Assembly (NCBI GenBank): GCA_002435785.1
Contig: DIUC01000019.1
Span: 1-33,721 of the forward strand
DNA from: Saprospiraceae bacterium UBA6168
Lineage (GTDB): Bacteria; Bacteroidota; Bacteroidia; Chitinophagales; Saprospiraceae
Direction of reading: 5' to 3'
Length of the DNA stretch: 33,721 nt
This document shows positions 8,209 through 16,761 of the stretch, in pieces. Each line of letters opens with the position of its first letter. Within the stretch, counting starts at the first letter, position 1. Made by a program: the position numbers and the translations under genes. The notes under the pieces were generated by a model that did not search any database, was not told where the DNA came from, and saw only the letters and a program-made list of their open reading frames with translations.

Positions 8209-9846
8209 ATGATGAAAAAGAAACTAACCATATCCCTCTTTGCGCTCTTGGCTTTTTCGTTTTTGGCAAAAAACTTGAGCGCCCAGACTCGCCGTGCTGT
8301 GGTCGCAGTTGACCCCACTTATATTAACAGTGTTGTAAATGGCAGTCCATCTCAACACCTACTTCAAATCCCCTTCCTGCCTGTTGGCGATTTCATGGCC
8401 TATTCCGTGGTTTGGTATTCCAACGACTGGAAGGAGGCAGAAGACAGGTTGAACATTAGTTTCTACGCCACACATAGTGGCCACCTTCTGAAAGAGGATG
8501 GCCATGCGGAAAGACAGGGGTCTCGGCATATCAGTCAGTTGTATTTTGGTAAATTTTCGAGTTTGAGTGAGTTCTCCCTGTTCACAGCCGATAAAAATAA
8601 CCCCAAGATAGATAGCCTATTCATCCACTTCTACGACCCCGGCCCAACCCTGAAACCTGAACTACTAATCCCCAATTACCAATCACCAGTCACCACCGAC
8701 CGCTCCGCCTGCTCTTGTCCCCAGCCCGCCTTCGAGGGCCGCCTCGACTGGTGCCCCGACGGCTCCTGCCCCCCCGACCCAACGCCGCAATTCGTTCCGA
8801 ACCCGACCCACGTAATCATCCACCACACGGCGGGCACGAACATTTCCAGCGACTGGGCCGCCGTGGTGCGCTCCATCTGGGACTTCCACGTGAACGTGAA
8901 CGGATGGGACGATGTGGGTTACAATTGGCTCATTGACCCCAATGGCATACTGTACGAGGGTAGGGGAGATGGTAGGCTCGGTGCCCATTTTTGCGCCCAA
9001 AACGGCAACACGACGGGCATTTGCGTGATGGGCGATTTCACAGCCATCACGCCTCAGGCTGCTGCGCTGAACACCCTCGCCAACTTCCTTGCTTGGGAGA
9101 CTTGCGACGAGAACATTGACCCGCTCGGCACCTCGTTTCACAGCGGCTCTGGCCTCACGCTAAAAAACATCTCCGGCCACCGGGATGGCTGCAACACCTC
9201 TTGCCCCGGCGATATGTTCTACCCGCTGCTGCCGAATGTCCGGCTGGACACGCAGGAAAAAATAGCGACGGGTTGCGACACAGAAGCACCCGCAGCACCC
9301 ACCATTTTGGCAGTGACATTCGTGGGACAGGGCCTGGTCGGCCTAAGTTGGCAGGACAACGCAGTTGGGGAAACGGGGTTTGTGCTGGAGCGCTCTGTTA
9401 ATACCGATGGCAATTTTCAACCCCTCGCCCAACTACCCGCCAACAGCACCACCCACTATGACAACACGGTGCAAGATGGGGTGACTTATTTTTACAGGGT
9501 ACGAGCGGTTATTGGGAGTATTTCCTCGCTTTACAGCAATGTAGCAGTAGTACAAACGGGCATCACTGGCACGGAATCAAAGCTCCTGAGCGGCCAAACC
9601 GTGCGGATTTCGCCCAATCCGACCAATGGAATAGTGGCATTAAGCATTGACAATCAATGGTTTGGCCCGACGGAGATTGCCGTTTTCGACGTGGTGGGAA
9701 GGCTGGTGGTGGCTCCGTTTTCTGAAAGGAAGGCGAGTGAAAAAACGACCATTCAACTTGATTTGAGCGGTTTGCCGAGCGGTGTTTTTTGGGTGAGGAT
9801 GGTACAGCGGGCGGATGTGGGGTGGTTTAAGGTTTTGAAAAATTAG
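8209..9846 (+). CDS. secreted PGRP/amidase-domain protein with FnIII and T9SS sorting domain
   Basis: From ATG 8209 (ATG 8212 is equivalent) the 545-residue protein has a signal peptide ending near residue 26 ('NLSAQ'), an unassigned beta-rich region, and then an N-acetylmuramoyl-L-alanine amidase type 2 / peptidoglycan-recognition domain (about 198-350). Zinc ligands are visible: a His in 'IIHHTAGT' (about 205), a His in 'GHRDG' (about 323) and a Cys in 'TSCPG' (about 333), with the Tyr of 'VGYNW' and a Thr two residues before the Cys, as in catalytic PGRPs. A fibronectin type III domain (about 365-450) and a type A T9SS sorting domain (last ~80 residues, opening 'ISPNPTNG') complete it. It probably cleaves peptidoglycan stem peptides outside the cell, of self or prey. 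The longer upstream reading frame lacks a better signal peptide. Confidence 0.9.
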   Translation: MMKKKLTISLFALLAFSFLAKNLSAQTRRAVVAVDPTYINSVVNGSPSQHLLQIPFLPVGDFMAYSVVWYSNDWKEAEDRLNISFYATHSGHLLKEDGHAERQGSRHISQLYFGKFSSLSEFSLFTADKNNPKIDSLFIHFYDPGPTLKPELLIPNYQSPVTTDRSACSCPQPAFEGRLDWCPDGSCPPDPTPQFVPNPTHVIIHHTAGTNISSDWAAVVRSIWDFHVNVNGWDDVGYNWLIDPNGILYEGRGDGRLGAHFCAQNGNTTGICVMGDFTAITPQAAALNTLANFLAWETCDENIDPLGTSFHSGSGLTLKNISGHRDGCNTSCPGDMFYPLLPNVRLDTQEKIATGCDTEAPAAPTILAVTFVGQGLVGLSWQDNAVGETGFVLERSVNTDGNFQPLAQLPANSTTHYDNTVQDGVTYFYRVRAVIGSISSLYSNVAVVQTGITGTESKLLSGQTVRISPNPTNGIVALSIDNQWFGPTEIAVFDVVGRLVVAPFSERKASEKTTIQLDLSGLPSGVFWVRMVQRADVGWFKVLKN

Positions 9847-9888
9847 GCGCATTGGGCAACAAAGTATAATTTTGAAAAAAAATTGAAC

Positions 9889-10305
9889 ATGAATGAAAAC
9901 CTGATAATAATGGGAATAAATGCTCCCCGCCTTCATCAAAAAATTATTACACATTTGATTTATGGCCTTACTCAGCTTTACAAAACAGGCCAGTCAAAGT
10001 ATTTTGCCTATCCAGAAACAATGATTGACGAAGGGCAAACCAGCCCTGTGCCAGACATCATGCTGATTGATACGTCGTCTGATTTGACCCAAGTTATCAT
10101 CGAAATCACCCATACGCAGGGCGTGAAAAAAGACATTCAAAAATTGAAAACGCTCATGTCCGATTACGGTGTGCCGGAGGGGTTTGTCTTTGACTACAAG
10201 CGTACGGAATGGCACCACTTTCGGTTGTTAGATGGTAGTTTTTTAGAGGACAACAGTTCGTTTTGCCATTCCATTGGGGCAGATTTGGACAATTTGCTTT
10301 CGTAG
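9889..10305 (+). CDS. Uma2-like PD-(D/E)XK nuclease-fold protein
   Basis: The 138-residue protein carries the core pattern of the DUF820/Uma2 branch of the restriction-endonuclease fold. A Pro-Asp pair in 'SPVPDIMLID' is followed about 16 residues later by the strand 'VIIEITHT' and a Lys-rich helix 'KKDIQKLKTLMSDYGVPE'; the protein ends with the usual 'FVFDYKRTEWHHF' strands. The function of Uma2 proteins is mostly unknown; nuclease activity is inferred from fold. A TAATTTTG box (9867-9874) matches the Bacteroidota -7 element 14 bp before the ATG, without an obvious -33 box. An in-frame TTG at 9883 is an alternative start. It lies 66 bp upstream of the antitoxin gene on the same strand. Confidence 0.7.
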   Translation: MNENLIIMGINAPRLHQKIITHLIYGLTQLYKTGQSKYFAYPETMIDEGQTSPVPDIMLIDTSSDLTQVIIEITHTQGVKKDIQKLKTLMSDYGVPEGFVFDYKRTEWHHFRLLDGSFLEDNSSFCHSIGADLDNLLS

Positions 10306-10371
10306 AATTATTTTGAAAACAGCAGCGTGACTTTGTCAAATGGGTCATTAATTCATTGCAAAATCAATATC

Positions 10372-10758
10372 ATGGTCATCGAAATTCCAGTCCATCTTTT
10401 AAAAACAAAAAATTCAGGGGATGAAATCCGCCGGGAGGTAGCTATTGCCCTTTATAAGGCTGGACTTCTGCCTTTGAAAAATGCTGCCAAGTTTTTGGGT
10501 GTGAATATTGATGATTTTCGCAAGTTGACAGGTAATGGCGAATTTGAGCCAGCCGAAAAGGATAAAAAGAGGCCAGACTCAAATGAAGATGCTGTATTTT
10601 TTGAGATGGCAAGGCCCATGAAAGAAGGATTTGATTTTGAGCAGATTCTAAAAGAACAGAACTATAAAGGAACCAGCACTGCTAAAATAAGGAAGTTGAT
10701 AAGGGAGCTTGATATAAAAGATGATTTAGCCGAAATGCTTGCTGCCCTAAGCCGATGA
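10372..10758 (+). CDS. UPF0175-type antitoxin with toxin-binding C-terminal extension
   Basis: Residues 1-60 of this 128-residue protein match the UPF0175 helix-turn-helix pattern: 'EIRREVAIALYKAGLLPLKN', then 'AAKFLGVNIDDFRKL'. The remaining part is a charged linker and a short 'FDFEQILKEQNYKG ... ELDIKDDLAEMLAAL' segment that looks like the C-terminal arm of an antitoxin that wraps round a PIN toxin. Its TGA overlaps the ATG of the PIN gene by 4 bp (ATGA at 10755), the usual coupling in toxin-antitoxin operons. It probably neutralises the toxin and represses its own promoter. ATG 10372 is chosen because the family's first strand begins there; the reading frame is open further upstream. Confidence 0.75.
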   Translation: MVIEIPVHLLKTKNSGDEIRREVAIALYKAGLLPLKNAAKFLGVNIDDFRKLTGNGEFEPAEKDKKRPDSNEDAVFFEMARPMKEGFDFEQILKEQNYKGTSTAKIRKLIRELDIKDDLAEMLAALSR

Positions 10759-11192
10759 AATACCTTTTCGATACCAATATCCTTATCCATTTCGTCAGGG
10801 AGTCTTCACTTTTTGAAGCCGTTATCGAAAGGTACGCGCCTTTCCATCCCGGTAATTTTGCTTGTATCTCAGTTGTGGTTGTGGGTGAATTGAAATCCTT
10901 TGCCAAACAACGTCATTGGGGAGCGGCCAAACTCATAAAACTGGAAAACCTGTTGAATCAGTTTGTTTTGCTCGATATAAACCTCAGACCGATTATTGAT
11001 AGGTACGCCGAAATTGACGCATACAGTCAAAACCTTTTACCAGAACGCCCCTTGGGCCTTACCCCACGCAACATGGGCAAAAACGATATTTGGATTGCGG
11101 CCACAGCATCCGTTGCAGATGCTGTTTTGCTGACAACCGACCATGATTTCGACCATTTGGACAAGGTATTTCTTCGATTGGAAAGGCTTTAA
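10755..11192 (+). CDS. PIN-domain ribonuclease toxin (VapC-like)
   Basis: The 145-residue protein has the acidic residues of a PIN nuclease: Asp6 in 'LFDTN', Glu45 in 'VVGELK', Asp111 in 'KNDIWIAATA' and Asp129/Asp131 in 'TTDHDFDHL'. These bind Mg2+ or Mn2+ in VapC toxins, which cut tRNA or rRNA; the target here is unknown. All catalytic residues are intact, so the toxin is likely active. It is translationally coupled to the UPF0175-type antitoxin by a 4-bp overlap. It ends 9 bp from the end of the convergent S37 peptidase gene. Confidence 0.88.
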   Translation: MKYLFDTNILIHFVRESSLFEAVIERYAPFHPGNFACISVVVVGELKSFAKQRHWGAAKLIKLENLLNQFVLLDINLRPIIDRYAEIDAYSQNLLPERPLGLTPRNMGKNDIWIAATASVADAVLLTTDHDFDHLDKVFLRLERL

Positions 11193-11201
11193 AACAGAAA
11201 C

Positions 11202-12494
11202 CTACTCAATCTCCATCCCCAACCACTTCTCCAGCGTCCCCACCAATTTCTCCCGTTCCGCCTTCGTCATGTTCTTGATTCTCGCCCTGCTGTGGTCGAT
11301 TTTTGGCATAAAGAAAAACACGGCGTTGGTCTTTCCCGAAGGCCGAACTGCCGTTGCCGACCAAGTGTCAGAGTCCCCGTTGATGTAAATGAAGTTGTGG
11401 CCGTATTCGTCAATCCATTTGGCCACCCGTTTGGGCAGGTCGCCATCGAAACTGGTGGGCTGCTTGCCCGGCATGAACACGGCACTGGGGTTTGGCTTCA
11501 TGGGCAATGCCTTTAGCAAGCCCTTAAAGTCATCGGTTTTATAGGAGTAGTAGCCCATTTCGTCGCCGGCTTGGTAGTAGTGCGAGGCATAGCCAGCGAT
11601 GACCTCGTCGCCAAAAAAGTCGAGGCCGGACACACTGAGGAAATGTGTTAATGTGCTGTCGAGTGGCATTTTGTCGCCCGGAATTTTGGCGCAGTCGTGG
11701 CCAGCTTGCCAGAAGGAGAACTCGTACTCCAGCACGGCATACTCGAACGCTTGCTCAAAGCCCAGGTAGTTGAACTTCAAATTGGCGCCTTTGGCAAACC
11801 AGTGGAGTTTAATCAATGCCTCTTGCCTGTTCTTGAGCAGGCGGGTCTGCACGGCTTTGATTTTTGCCCGACATTCGGGTGAGCCAACCGTATCAAGGAA
11901 GGAGTAGATGCGTTTTTCCTCCAGTTCCAAGTTCAGCGGGGCCACATAAGGCACACTCACGTCCACGTCGGCGGGGTAAAAATAGCGGTAATAAATCGTT
12001 GTCTGCCCGCCCTTGCTGATGCCCGTACTCACCCATTTGCCCTTGTAAATCTGTCTGAAAATCTCGTTAACATGGTGCAGGTCGGCAGTGGCTTGTTCAA
12101 GGTTAAGGTATTGGTAATCAAGCTTTTCGGGAATGCTCGCCCCGAAATAGCGATGCTCCACATCGAGTTGGTTGGCGTTGAGCAGGCGGCTGAGTTCATA
12201 GACCCGGTTGGTGGGGCGGTCGTAGCCTTCCGTGCAAATGACGGTTGGGCGGTCAAAACCCTTGTGCGTGAGAAACACCCGCTGGTAAAAATGCCCTTTC
12301 TCCGGGTGCTTGTGGTCGAGCGGCTGCCGGATTTTCAGTTCATAGGCCGCCTCGAAGCCATCGGGACTGTCAATTTTTTTGAAGCTGACATCGGGCAGGT
12401 TGAACAATGCGGTTTCGATATCGCTGGCTGCGTTTTGCGCAGGCAGCAGATTCGAAGCACAAAAAAAACCGAAAATGGTGAGTAAGTTTTTCAT
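11202..12494 (-). CDS. secreted S37 family peptidase (tripeptidyl aminopeptidase type)
   Basis: The 430-residue protein has a signal peptide ending near residue 20 ('NLLPAQ') and the alpha/beta-hydrolase features of the S37 (PS-10) family. These include 'DVEHRYFGAS' (about 111-120), the nucleophile Ser160 in 'TGISKGGQT', the acid residue in 'YINGDSDTWSATAV' and the His in 'KIDHSRARI'. S37 enzymes such as the Streptomyces prolyl tri/tetrapeptidyl aminopeptidase remove short peptides from protein N-termini. A periplasmic or extracellular peptide-scavenging role is inferred. It is transcribed in the same direction as the M19 dipeptidase gene upstream, 152 bp away, and the two fit one nutritional theme. 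Confidence 0.87.
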   Translation of the reverse strand: MKNLLTIFGFFCASNLLPAQNAASDIETALFNLPDVSFKKIDSPDGFEAAYELKIRQPLDHKHPEKGHFYQRVFLTHKGFDRPTVICTEGYDRPTNRVYELSRLLNANQLDVEHRYFGASIPEKLDYQYLNLEQATADLHHVNEIFRQIYKGKWVSTGISKGGQTTIYYRYFYPADVDVSVPYVAPLNLELEEKRIYSFLDTVGSPECRAKIKAVQTRLLKNRQEALIKLHWFAKGANLKFNYLGFEQAFEYAVLEYEFSFWQAGHDCAKIPGDKMPLDSTLTHFLSVSGLDFFGDEVIAGYASHYYQAGDEMGYYSYKTDDFKGLLKALPMKPNPSAVFMPGKQPTSFDGDLPKRVAKWIDEYGHNFIYINGDSDTWSATAVRPSGKTNAVFFFMPKIDHSRARIKNMTKAEREKLVGTLEKWLGMEIE

Positions 12495-12618
12495 GTCTGT
12501 CTTATTTATTCGTGGCGCTAAACCACATTTTTATCTGTTGAATTGAGTTTTATCCTAAAGGACCTTATTTGCTTTCGTGAGAATTGATTTTGTATCGTAG
12601 TTGTTCTTTTTCACCTTC

Positions 12619-12652
12619 GGGAACGCAATTCACAGTCGTGGGAACGCTATTC
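12619..12652 (+). repeat. 13-bp direct repeat pair
   Basis: GGGAACGCAATTC (12619-12631) and GGGAACGCTATTC (12640-12652) differ at one base and start 21 bp apart, i.e. two helical turns. The second copy runs over the stop codon of the M19 gene. Spacing of two turns would suit a regulator-binding site for the downstream S37 gene, but this is conjecture. Confidence 0.4.
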
Positions 12653-13873
12653 CTTCTTCCGCTCCACCTCCCTCCAAACCCGTAAGATGTTTTTGTAGCA
12701 AATCTTGGCGATGTCCTCCTCAGAGTAGCCCCGTTTCAGGAGTACGAAGAGGAGGTTTGGGAAGGCGGCCACGTCCTTGAGGCCCGTCGGGAGCGAGTCA
12801 CCAACCCCGTCGTAGTCAGAGCCGAGGCCCACGTGGTCAATGCCAGCGAGCTTCACGGCATGGTCAATATGGTTGGCCACCATCTCCACGTCGGAGAAGA
12901 GCGAGTCTCGGTTTTCTTCGGTAAATGCCTGAACAAGGGGCTTGGCCGCCTCGTCTTCTTCCTTCAACCCCTTTGATTCGAGCAGGGCCAGCAGTTTGGA
13001 GCGCATGGCCTCCCGACTTTTGGACACCCGGCTGTCAAGGAAAGTGCTGCCAAAGTTTATCATGATGACCCCGCCGTTTTTGCCCAAAGTCTGAATCATG
13101 TCGTCGCTCATATTTCGTTGAAAATCAGGCGTGTACGTTCGGCACGACGAGTGTGAGGCGATGACCGGGGCTTTCGTAACGCCAATGGTTTGGTAAAATG
13201 CGGCGTCGCTCATGTGCGAGATGTCCACCATGATGCCAAGGCGGTTCATTTCCAAAACCACTTCCCGACCGAAGGGGCTGAGGCCGTTGTTGATGCGGGT
13301 GGTGTCGTAGCTGGAGTCGCAGATGAGGTTGTCCTTTCCGTGGGTGAGGGTGATGTACCGGATGCCCCGTTTGTGAAAATAGGCGAGGTCGCTGATTTTG
13401 AGGATGGGTGCCCCGTTTTCCATGCCCATCGGCAGGGAGATGAGGCCTTTTGCAAAATTGCGTTCGATGTCGTCCGGCGAGTAGGCCGGGGCGAACTTGT
13501 CGGGGTGCATTTTCGAGATGTTGTTCACCATATTTATTAAGGTATCGGCGAAGGAACGCCCGCCATCTGCCCGTTGCTGGTGCCCGGATGGGATGTAAAT
13601 GGACATGAAAGGCGCATCCAAGCCGCCCTTTTTTGCACGGACATAATCAAAGTCCCCTTCGTTCGTTTCGATGGGCATGCCGATGAACTCTTTGGTGAGT
13701 CGGAAGTTCTTAACGGAAAGCCGCGAGGGGAGGTCAACATGGCCATCCACGATGATAAAACGGTGGGCAAGTTCGTCGGCCTGCTTGCGGAGCGCCTCAT
13801 CCGATGCGCTTGCTTGTGCTAACAGGCTGATTGTCATGGAGATGTGGAGGAAAGTGAGGATGTATTTCATCAA
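12647..13873 (-). CDS. membrane dipeptidase (peptidase M19, renal dipeptidase family)
   Basis: The 408-residue protein carries the M19 metal ligands in order: His45 and Asp47 ('VDGHVDLPS'), Glu152 ('MGMENGAP'), His220 ('DISHMSD') and His241 ('ASHSSCR'), and the late family motif 'GLGSDYDGVGD' that contains the catalytic Asp. The enzyme hydrolyses dipeptides, often including those with D-residues. A signal peptide (about 1-22) indicates export; no lipobox is seen. It precedes the S37 peptidase on the same strand. A plausible promoter lies 12-19 bp ahead of the start (see 13892-13920). Two adjacent ATG codons are possible starts. Confidence 0.92.
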   Translation of the reverse strand: MMKYILTFLHISMTISLLAQASASDEALRKQADELAHRFIIVDGHVDLPSRLSVKNFRLTKEFIGMPIETNEGDFDYVRAKKGGLDAPFMSIYIPSGHQQRADGGRSFADTLINMVNNISKMHPDKFAPAYSPDDIERNFAKGLISLPMGMENGAPILKISDLAYFHKRGIRYITLTHGKDNLICDSSYDTTRINNGLSPFGREVVLEMNRLGIMVDISHMSDAAFYQTIGVTKAPVIASHSSCRTYTPDFQRNMSDDMIQTLGKNGGVIMINFGSTFLDSRVSKSREAMRSKLLALLESKGLKEEDEAAKPLVQAFTEENRDSLFSDVEMVANHIDHAVKLAGIDHVGLGSDYDGVGDSLPTGLKDVAAFPNLLFVLLKRGYSEEDIAKICYKNILRVWREVERKKE

Positions 13874-13891
13874 AAATTGGTTTGCTGGCGG

Positions 13892-13920
13892 GAAAGTTAG
13901 TCAGATTGGTCGAAAACCAA
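13892..13920 (-). promoter_or_regulatory. putative promoter for M19 dipeptidase
   Basis: On the minus strand, TTG (complement of 13918-13920) is followed after 18 nt by TAACTTTC (complement of 13892-13899), one mismatch from the Bacteroidota -7 box TAnnTTTG. The distance gives a short leader of about a dozen nucleotides before the ATG at 13873. Confidence 0.4.
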
Positions 13921-14044
13921 GTTGAGATGTTAACACAGCCTTAGATTTTTGGGAAGGCAAATCATCCTATTTTTGCCCTTGTTGCTTTATAATCCAGCCG
14001 TTTGGCCATTCCCATTTGCCCTTGTATTTTGTACACCAGAAAGT

Positions 14045-15934
14045 ATGAACTTCAAATTGCCCGTTATTATAGCCTTTAGTTTTGTTTGCTCCGCAATGGG
14101 CAGCTTGTTCGCCGCACCTGGCAACGACCATTGCTCCAAGGCCATGTGGTTGAAGGACGTGACGAATTATTGCAGTTCGCCCCGCCAGTTCACCAACTTC
14201 GAGGCCACGCCGGGCGGCCCCGACCCTGCCAAATGTTTCCCACCTTATATTAATGATACAGACAACGATGTGTGGTTCAAGTTCACCGCCGTTGCCAGCG
14301 TGGTGAATGTTAGCGTGATTGGTGCCATTAAAATTAACCCTGGCGGCACTTTGCAGTACCCGCAATTGGCGCTTTACCGGGGCGAATGCAAGGCCCTTTT
14401 TGAAATTGGATGCATTTCCGACGGTCAGGGCTACAATATCGTGGAGACTTTTATCAGCAATTTGGTGGTCGGGGAGACCTACTACCTGCGGGTGGATGGC
14501 CGCAACAAAAGGACCGGGTCTTTCCAGCTTTGCGTCAAAAACTTCAATCCCGTGCCATCGCCCTCTTCCGATTGTTCGTCGGCTGTGGTACTCTGCGACA
14601 AATCCAGTTTCACTGTGCCGAGCATGGAAAACGCAGGGCGCAACACCTCCGAATTGCCCAAAGGGATATGTGTGCCAGAAGAGTCGCAATCGGCTTGGTA
14701 CAAATGGACTTGCGAGCAATCAGGGCTGTTGACCTTTAACTTGAAGCCCAGCAACCCCAGCGACGACCTTGATTTTGTGTTGTTTTTGTTGCCAAACGGC
14801 GTGACCGATTGCTCGATGAAAATCCCTGTGCGGTGCATGGCCGCTGGCGAAAACCTCGGTGCACCGTACTCCACCTGGAAACGCTGTACCGGGGCCACTG
14901 GCCTATCCGGTGGTTCTACGGACATCGTGGAAGACCAGGGCTGCGACGAAAACAACGACAATTACCTGGCACCACTGCGCATGGAAGCAGGCAAGAGTTA
15001 TGCGCTCATGGTAAACAACTACCAGAACACGGGCAATGGATTTTCGGTGGAATTTGGTGGCGAGGGGTCATTTGTGGGGCCAGTGGCGCATTTTACGGTG
15101 AGCAAACTGAAAGTGGGAAAGGGTGAGAGCGTGACCATCAAGAATGCAAGCACCTTTGGGGGCGGCATTAAAAACTGGGAATGGAACTTTGGCGTGGGGG
15201 CGTCCCCGCAAAAAGCCAAAGGCGAGGGGCCGCATACCGTGGCTTATGCTTCGGGTGGCAAAAAATCCATCTCGCTCTCCATAGAAACGGCCAACGGCTG
15301 CAAAGTGACCAAGGTGCGGGAAGTGCAAGTCAGCGATACGCCACCTCCTCATCCTCCTGCCCCGAAACCAGAAAAACCAAGACCGGAACCGAAGAAGGAA
15401 CCGGAACCACCGCCCGTTCCGGTAGCTGAACCGCAGGTTACGGAAAGTACCGAGGATTCAAATACGGAAGAAACAGAGTCGCCCTCTTCGCTAACACAAT
15501 CGTCGGGGTCGGAGCCAACAGAATCGGTGGAGGTCGAGAATGCGGGCACGACCAGCGCCGATACTACGATGGTAGTGGTCACTTACGATGTGAAGTACAT
15601 AGCCACCGTTTACTTCAAGGCGGATTCCTTTTCTCTGGAGGAAAAAGATTATGAGACTTTGCAGAAAGTGGTGGAGTTGATGAACGAGAACCCCAAGCAA
15701 ATCGCACTGGTGGAGGGGCATACGAACAACATCCCTTCTGACGATTATTGTGAAAAGCTGGGCAAGGCAAGGGCAGATTCCGCCATCAACTACCTGACCA
15801 GCAAGGGCATTGACGAGGAGCGACTTACCCGGAAAGTTTTTGGGAAAAAGCTCGTCGTGACCAAGGACCTCAGCCACCCAAACCGCCGCCGAAACCAGCG
15901 GGTAGAAATCAAACTGTTGCTCAGGCAGGAGTAA
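14045..15934 (+). CDS. exported PKD-domain protein with C-terminal OmpA-like domain
   Basis: From ATG 14045 the protein has 629 residues. It has a signal peptide (about 1-21), then two related beta-rich domains of the type that opens 'NDxCSxA' and contains 'DVWFKFTA' or 'SAWYKWTC' (about 22-180 and 180-340). A PKD domain (about 345-430, 'WEWNFG'), a Pro/Glu/Thr/Ser-rich linker (about 430-515) and an OmpA-like peptidoglycan-binding domain (about 515-628) follow. It probably tethers an outer-membrane or surface structure to the wall. In the OmpA domain the Asp that binds diaminopimelate in E. coli OmpA (D271) aligns with Asn ('GHTNN'), while the Arg partner is kept. A TATTTTTG box at 13968-13975 fits a -7 element about 70 bp upstream. 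The reading frame is open to 13949, but only the chosen start gives a clean signal peptide. Confidence 0.85.
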   Translation: MNFKLPVIIAFSFVCSAMGSLFAAPGNDHCSKAMWLKDVTNYCSSPRQFTNFEATPGGPDPAKCFPPYINDTDNDVWFKFTAVASVVNVSVIGAIKINPGGTLQYPQLALYRGECKALFEIGCISDGQGYNIVETFISNLVVGETYYLRVDGRNKRTGSFQLCVKNFNPVPSPSSDCSSAVVLCDKSSFTVPSMENAGRNTSELPKGICVPEESQSAWYKWTCEQSGLLTFNLKPSNPSDDLDFVLFLLPNGVTDCSMKIPVRCMAAGENLGAPYSTWKRCTGATGLSGGSTDIVEDQGCDENNDNYLAPLRMEAGKSYALMVNNYQNTGNGFSVEFGGEGSFVGPVAHFTVSKLKVGKGESVTIKNASTFGGGIKNWEWNFGVGASPQKAKGEGPHTVAYASGGKKSISLSIETANGCKVTKVREVQVSDTPPPHPPAPKPEKPRPEPKKEPEPPPVPVAEPQVTESTEDSNTEETESPSSLTQSSGSEPTESVEVENAGTTSADTTMVVVTYDVKYIATVYFKADSFSLEEKDYETLQKVVELMNENPKQIALVEGHTNNIPSDDYCEKLGKARADSAINYLTSKGIDEERLTRKVFGKKLVVTKDLSHPNRRRNQRVEIKLLLRQE

Positions 15935-16074
15935 AAGTTAGCGATTCCGGAAAGATGATTTTGGTCAGAAAGCGCTGGAAGTTTTGTCCAAAAATTACCT
16001 TTGGCCAAAAATCACCAAGGCTTTTGGTTTACGGCAGTCATTGTCGCAATCCGCAAACCGCAATCTGCAATCGC

Positions 16075-16761
16075 ATGTCACCCGCCATCCTCTCCATTTC
16101 AGCCGTTACACTGGCATATTGTATCTATTATTTTGCTTGGAATTCTCCTTCGCTTCGCAATTATTTTGACAAAAAATGGGGAGAAGAAAATGCGAAAATC
16201 TACTGGATTTACTTTGTCCGGTGGGTAGGGGTGTTCTTTTTCGGGATAGTATCGCTGGCTATTTGTCTGGTGCAAGGCATTGATTTACAGGCCGTTGGAC
16301 TTGGTTTCAAGAATCCCACACCGACCTTGCTTTGGACATTGGGCCTTGGCACCGTTGTCGTCGTGCTGAACTACTTCGCTGCCCGTGCCCCTGACAACCT
16401 GGCGATGTACCCCATGATACGCACACCGGTGCCTTGGCCTCGCCGCCTTCGTATCAACAGCGCCCTTACTTGGGCCGCCTACCTGTTGGCTTATGAGTTT
16501 GCATTTCGGGGCTTCCTGTTTTTTACCTGTCTGGAGGTCATGGATTTGCCCTTGGCCATCACTATCAACGTCTCGATTTACATGCTTGCCCACGTGGCCA
16601 AGGGTTGGAAGGAAGTGGTGGGTGCCGTACCACTCGGCATCGTCCTCTGCCTGCTCACCTACCAGACAGGCACCATTTGGATTGCCTTCCTCGTGCACGT
16701 GGCCATGGCTTGGGGGAATGAAGGGTGGTCGTATTATTGGACGGGGAAGGCTCATGGGTGA
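16075..16761 (+). CDS. CPBP/CAAX-like intramembrane protease family protein
   Basis: The 228-residue protein has about seven hydrophobic segments and the pattern of the CPBP (Abi/CAAX) family. Motif 1 appears as 'YEFAFRG', giving E-x-x-x-R but with Tyr replacing the first Glu of the usual EExxxR. Motif 2 appears as 'YMLAH', and a third His is in 'LVHVAMAWGNE'. Intact members are membrane proteases; with one Glu missing, activity is uncertain. ATG 16075 is taken as the start because the first membrane helix begins there and the upstream 40 codons look like untranslated sequence. A TACCTTTG box (15996-16003) resembles a -7 element, without a -33 partner. It follows the PKD/OmpA gene by 140 bp. 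Confidence 0.7.
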   Translation: MSPAILSISAVTLAYCIYYFAWNSPSLRNYFDKKWGEENAKIYWIYFVRWVGVFFFGIVSLAICLVQGIDLQAVGLGFKNPTPTLLWTLGLGTVVVVLNYFAARAPDNLAMYPMIRTPVPWPRRLRINSALTWAAYLLAYEFAFRGFLFFTCLEVMDLPLAITINVSIYMLAHVAKGWKEVVGAVPLGIVLCLLTYQTGTIWIAFLVHVAMAWGNEGWSYYWTGKAHG

